From positions 558,001 through 622,000 of the forward strand of contig VUYT01000010.1 of NCBI GenBank assembly GCA_008802785.1: a DNA stretch of 64,000 bases, given 5' to 3'. Of the stretch, positions 60,301 to 64,000 are shown piece after piece. Origin of the DNA: Symmetrospora coprosmae (Eukaryota; Basidiomycota; Cystobasidiomycetes; Symmetrosporaceae). A model generated the notes under the pieces. The model saw only the letters and a program-made list of their open reading frames with translations. It made no database searches and was not told the DNA's origin. The translations under genes were made by a program, and so were the position numbers. Each line of letters begins with the position of its first letter. The first letter of the stretch is position 1.

Positions 60301-61941
60301 GTGCATGTTGGCGTGCGAGTCCTTCGCGAAGATCTGGAGCGAGCTGAGAGCGCTGCTATTGATGAGCATTGTCTTCGCGCTGGGAACGAAGTATTGCCAT
60401 TAGCGTATGTCAAGGGATCCGCCCGGACCGGCCTCACGCACAGAGGCAGCATCTCGATCGAAACCACGTCGAGCGTCGGATCATCCGGGCCATTCTCCTG
60501 GATCATGTTACGCCTGACGTAGCTGAAGAGGCATGCGACGGTCTCGAGCTGGGCACGTCGGACAGAAGGGTGGTGGATCGGATTGCGTCAGTACCGCTCC
60601 GGCGTCTCCGGCGGAGAGTGAAGAACAACTGACCGTCTTGTCGGTTCCCTGAGCGAGGCTGCTACCCAGTCTGAGCGCGCTGACGAAGGCCGAAGCAGGA
60701 GTCCTGATTCTCTTGTTGCGCAGCCTCATGAATTGCTGCGCAGCGGTGAGCTGCTCCTGTCCGACATGCACAATCTCATCGTCCGCGTCGTCGCCGTGCT
60801 GCGGAGCTCGGCCGTCGAGCCCGACGTCTTCGTCTGTCTGGAGCTCGCCACTGAAGAGAGGGAGGGTGAGGAGCGAGCTTCTCCCCTGACCGGAAACGAA
60901 CTCTCGTGCAGGGCGAATTTCAACGGTCGGTACGTATTCCGCGGTCGAGCGACCCACTAAGGGAAGGAGCGCCAGCGAGGTGATTGCGGAGAGAGGGAAA
61001 GAAGGGGAGGAGGTAGAGGTCGAGGTCGAGGTGATTTGGGGAGGCAAAGGGTTAGACAATGATTGGCTGATGGGCAACACCCTTCTATCGTCCTGTCGAC
61101 GCATATGAGTGTACGTACGCGTGGCCTTGATGGCATCGATGAGGGCAGGGTCGGCTCGGTTGGACACCAGGGTGAGGTGCGGCTGCACTTGCTCGATGAC
61201 TGCGAGGGAAAGCGACGTGTCAACAATGAGGAAATGACGTGTCAGCACTGAGCGAGATGTGACGACACGGAAGCCGGTCGTTGCCTATAGAACCGACTGT
61301 TCATCGCCAGGTCAAATTTGCTCGAATCGATGGCATCCTCGATGAGATAGAGCTTTCTCTCGGCCGGATGGTAGTAGCAGCATCCGATCTTTGTGTTCCA
61401 CGAGGTGATGCAGAGGACAATCTGTGGTGGGAAAGAGGGGTCGCCCAGGCAAGGAGGAAGGAGAGGCCAAGATAAAGAAGGGGAGAAGGAAAGAAAGGGA
61501 GAGTGTCAAGCAGAGAGAACGGCAAGGAAGGAGGGTGACATTAGTTTGACGGGCAATCTGTCAAGGACTTTGGAGAGAGGGTCGCCTTACCTTGTGCGAG
61601 AGCCCTAGTCCGTCTTCCTCCTCCTCGTTCCCTTCGCCATACGCGTCCCTAGCCTCATCGGCAGCCATTGCACCGAACGCTCCGCCTTCCCCCTCGTTGG
61701 CGAAGGGAGGACCGCCGACAGCAGGACTGCCTCCTCGATCGATTGATCCGCCCAGATGCGATGTAGACGGCGTCTCGGATGCGAGCCTCTGCTGCTGGCG
61801 CGGAGGGGCTGGCTGGCGCGAGGTCGAGGCAGCGGGAGGGGCAGGACGGGAGCCAGGTGCTGATGCGGTGGATGCGTCTGCATTTCCTTGCTGCGAGACG
61901 CTCGATCTGAGACGCGTCTGGTGGCGCTTGAGTCCGGGCAT
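57374..61941 (-). CDS. MSH5: MutS homolog 5 (meiotic crossover factor)
   Basis: The meiosis-specific MutS homolog that pairs with Msh4 to stabilise recombination intermediates and promote crossovers. Exon 1 (61941-61591) is a disordered, Ser/Pro/Ala-rich extension. A 169-nt pyrimidine-rich intron leads to IVLCITSWNTKIGCCYYHPA, with no mismatch-binding domain I, as expected for Msh5. Later blocks: LIVDTSLSLAVIEQVQPHLT, FVSGQGRSSLLTLPLFSGEL, ISDMLNLAKTQTGKSLMKRW, MLQPSLDIAVLNARYDAVEC, LTGANGSGKSVFLKMVAIIV (Walker A), AHIGCFVPAEKAIIGLTDKI, STKETISRASSAFMIDLNDI (Msh5-type SAFMIDLN), SLLLVDE|FGKGT (Walker B) and LLATHFHEIF. It ends EVIVRGHMG. There are more than ten introns; several ATPase motifs span splice junctions. 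Msh4 is the nearest alternative, but the FMIDLN block and start favour Msh5. Confidence 0.92.
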
Positions 61942-62404
61942 GGTGTCTGGCTAAAGCTTGTTGTTCGGGCTGGTGGGAGAGGAGCAGTCGGAAGGAAAGA
62001 GAGAGGAGAAGGCAGAGAAGAGCGATTGTAGGGAGCAGGATCGGGCCCAGTCGAAGAGAAGGGATGTACGCGTCGACGTGGACGTCGGCAGGGGCAGATC
62101 TCCTCAATTCTCGAATGTTTGGGAAGGAAGGAAAGAGAGAAGAGGAGGAAGGGGAAACGAGAAGAAGGTGGAGGCTCATGCAGAATGGTTTCTCCCCGGT
62201 GCCTGGGTGGGATGGACGGATGTGCCATTCAGGAGGTGCGTGCGTGCGTTCTCCGCCTCAGCTGACGGGAATGACGACGACCCAAACACGCCCAAGCTGG
62301 GGAGTGCGTCCTGAAGGGATGCTCGTCTGCTTCTCTGCGTTGTGCGCCTTCACCTGTTCTACATTGACTGTACCCTCTGCACACGCTCCTTTTGCCCCTT
62401 CATC
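61942..62404. other. Divergent purine-rich promoter region, MSH5 / Cys-His protein
   Basis: 463 bp. The plus strand is strongly purine-rich (GA/GGA runs about 61975-62020 and 62110-62175), which would be a pyrimidine-rich leader on the MSH5 strand. Shared promoter likely. Confidence 0.5.
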
Positions 62405-62925
62405 ATGCCCTCTTCACGCGCATCTGATCTCCCCTCGTCAAGCAGCAGCAGCAGCAGCAGCTGGGACACGACCCTCGCCCTCGTCGACGTCTTTGGCCGC
62501 GCACCCGAGGAGTTTGGGGTGGCCTCCCCTGCGCACTCTACCCCCACTTCTGCGCAGTCACATCCATGGTCTCCCACCTTGTCGTCGCCAATGAGTCCAG
62601 GGAACAGTAAGGGCAGCAACGGCAGCGCGACATGCAGCGGAGAGCCCTTCGGGGTGGCGGCAGCGCCAGCAGCGCAAGAAGCGGCAGCGGCAGCTCCCTG
62701 GGAAGACGACGTGAGTGCAGCAGGCGCACTGAGGTACAAGATGTGCAAGTACAGAACACTGATATCCACATCCACATCCTCCTCCGCTGCCAGCCCTGCG
62801 TCGCCTTCCTGTCCCTTTGCTGCCCGCGCGGCGCGTGCCCGCTGCTCTTTACGACTCACGACACGTTGGAGCGGCACCTCCGCCAGACGCAGAGCACCAA
62901 GAAAGGCACATGCAAGAGCTTGTGA
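62405..62925 (+). CDS. Small Ser-rich protein with a C-terminal Cys/His motif, unknown
   Basis: About 142 residues in two exons (62405 to about 62711, then from about 62806 to 62925). Exon 1 is Ser/Ala/Pro-rich, with a poly-Ser run encoded by AGC repeats and a segment TLALVDVFGRAPEEFGVASP. It ends WEDD at a GTGAGT donor. Exon 2 gives PCVAFLSLCCPRGACPLLFT and THDTLERHLRQTQ before the stop, a C-C-C...H...H arrangement reminiscent of a C2H2-like zinc finger (CPRGACPLLF..HDTLERHL). I do not recognise the family. Ordered exon 2 content and good splice sites suggest a real gene, but it is short and composition-biased. It is transcribed away from MSH5. Confidence 0.5.
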
Positions 62926-63108
62926 GCGGCAGCTCGATGGAGCGTAGGGTGGAGTCCTGGATCGGTGCTGTTGCGTGGTTTGTCTGTCTCCTCTCTCTGT
63001 TCCCCCTGCTGTTCACGCGCGCGCTCTCTGTACCACCTTCCAGTTCATGTCCATAAACTCCTTCTGTACACTCTTGTTTTGGCTTTACTCTGCACTCCCC
63101 TGCTGCAA

Positions 63109-64000
63109 ATGCTCGTCGCTTCCTCTGCTGGACTGCGTGCTCGCATCCTTCTGCAGTCTTCAGCCAGAGCAGCAGCGGCAGCGCCAGTCCTGCATCCGCC
63201 ATCTCTGTCGTCACGAGCTCATCGCTGCTTTTCGTCGGCTGGCAGCAGTGATGCAGCAACAGCAACAGCAATGACAACAGCCGCGCCGTCACCGCCCACA
63301 CCTCCTCTGGACATCACCGAGCAAATCCTCGAGCATGAGCATGCTGCTGCTTCTGGAGCTGTAGGGCCATCGACGACGGGCCTCCTGCAGCCATACTGGG
63401 ACCTGATCCACACCGTCTCCGAAGGCTTCCTCGCCCTCCCTGGCGTACTCCACCTCAGCTATGCCACATCCATCGTCCTCGTCACGCTCGTCCTCCGCTC
63501 CTCCATCACCCTGCCTCTGACCTTCTGGCAGCGCAGACGCGTCCGCAGGATAGGCGAGAAGGTCGTCCCCGAGCTCAAGAGCTGGATGAGCAGGGCAAAG
63601 TACACCTTGCGCACAGAGTACAGGAAGAGGAACATGCCCTATGACGCCTACGTCAAGGAGCTCAACAGGCGGGTGAGTGCGGGGTGGCCGTCTTGCTGCC
63701 TCAATGAGACAGAGCTCACGCTGTTCTGCCCACATGTACAGGTCGCACAACGATACAAGGAGCTCACGATCGAGCACAAGTGCCGACCCATCTTCACGCT
63801 CGCCGTCCCTCCCCTGGCCCACCTGCCCGTCTTCATCTCCATGACAATGGCCCTGCGCGAAGCCTGTCGATCGTCAGTCGAGGCCGTTGCGGCCGCCTCT
63901 TCGTCTGGCTCAAGCGCCATCGAAGCAGTCGCAACATCCCCATCAACAGGCCTGGCCCTCGAGGCTTTTCAGTGGTGCGGCTCGCTCGCCGAAGCAGACC
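63109..64000 (+). CDS. COX18: COX18 / Oxa1-YidC family mitochondrial insertase, C-terminus off the right edge
   Basis: The N-terminal part of an Oxa1/YidC-family inner-membrane insertase. The ATG at 63109 opens MLVASSAGLRARILLQSSAR and then SSRAHRCFSSAGSS, a convincing mitochondrial presequence. The mature part begins LDITEQILEHEHAAASG, then YWDLIHTVSEGFLALPGVLH, LSYATSIVLVTLVLRSSITL (first conserved helix, with the Arg-Ser pair) and PLTFWQRRRVRRIGEKVVPE. The coiled linker AYVKELNRR|VAQRYKELTI leads to CRPIFTLAVPPLAHLPVFIS, the second helix. A 63-nt in-frame intron (about 63674-63742, GTGAGT to ACAG) splits ELNRR|VAQRY. The short linker and PPLAHLPVFISMT block fit Cox18, which exports the Cox2 C-terminus, better than Oxa1. 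The last helices lie outside the window. Confidence 0.83.
   Translation, partial: MLVASSAGLRARILLQSSARAAAAAPVLHPPSLSSRAHRCFSSAGSSDAATATAMTTAAPSPPTPPLDITEQILEHEHAAASGAVGPSTTGLLQPYWDLIHTVSEGFLALPGVLHLSYATSIVLVTLVLRSSITLPLTFWQRRRVRRIGEKVVPELKSWMSRAKYTLRTEYRKRNMPYDAYVKELNRRVSAGWPSCCLNETELTLFCPHVQVAQRYKELTIEHKCRPIFTLAVPPLAHLPVFISMTMALREACRSSVEAVAAASSSGSSAIEAVATSPSTGLALEAFQWCGSLAEAD

Overview
This 64-kb window is nuclear DNA of a fungus, almost certainly a basidiomycete. The genes are GC-rich and closely packed on both strands. They carry many short spliceosomal introns, about 50-170 nt, mostly with GTRNGT donors and YAG acceptors. The proteins are typical eukaryotic/fungal ones: Rim20/PalA, a Pho85-type cyclin, a siderophore transporter, a MYST acetyltransferase, Msh5 and the V-ATPase proteolipid. 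Ser/Pro/Ala-rich disordered extensions are common. A smut-type lineage (Ustilaginomycotina) is a reasonable inference but is not proved here. I see no transposon, virus-like element, CRISPR array, rRNA or tRNA gene that I can support.

Layout. 1-7.5 kb: a NAPE-PLD-type metallo-beta-lactamase phospholipase cut by the left edge (-), the Bro1-domain pH-signalling adaptor Rim20/PalA (+), and a mitochondrial class III CoA-transferase (-). 7.8-9.8 kb: a TspO/MBR membrane protein (+) converging on an atypical short-chain dehydrogenase (-). 9.8-13.2 kb: a 3.4-kb stretch without a supported gene, then a Pcl-type cyclin (+). 14.8-22.2 kb: a GSKIP-domain protein (+), a PPIL1-type cyclophilin (-) and a FUSC/ArAE-family transporter (+). 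22.6-28.7 kb: a BTB protein whose BTB fold is split by a long insert, a SET-domain protein and a DUF3074 START-like protein (all +). 28.8-31.2 kb: a siderophore-iron MFS transporter (-) with a perfect iron-regulator GATA site upstream. 33.1-35.6 kb: a large intron-less protein I do not recognise. 36.0-40.5 kb: a tandem-PHD MYST acetyltransferase (-). 40.9-46.0 kb: a very large epimerase-like/exostosin fusion (-). 46.5-50.7 kb: a PAQR/Izh3 receptor-like protein and ETF-alpha (+). 51.1-55.1 kb: a tandem trio of F-box-like paralogs (+). 55.5-56.9 kb: V-ATPase subunit c (-), in 11 exons including a 4-nt microexon. 57.4-61.9 kb: MSH5 (-). 62.4 kb to the right edge: a small Cys/His protein and the start of COX18 (+).

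Most genes are unrelated housekeeping loci; this is not an operon or a metabolic cluster. Loose themes are mitochondria (CoA-transferase, ETF-alpha, Cox18, TspO), pH and iron adaptation (Rim20, V-ATPase, siderophore uptake) and meiosis/chromatin (Msh5, MYST, SET). The items most worth a second look are the 4-nt microexon in the V-ATPase gene, the epimerase-GT47 fusion, the F-box-like tandem array, the split BTB domain and the iron-regulatory site.

Coordinates give the span from start codon to stop codon, including introns. Splice sites were read by eye, by keeping frame and family motifs continuous.
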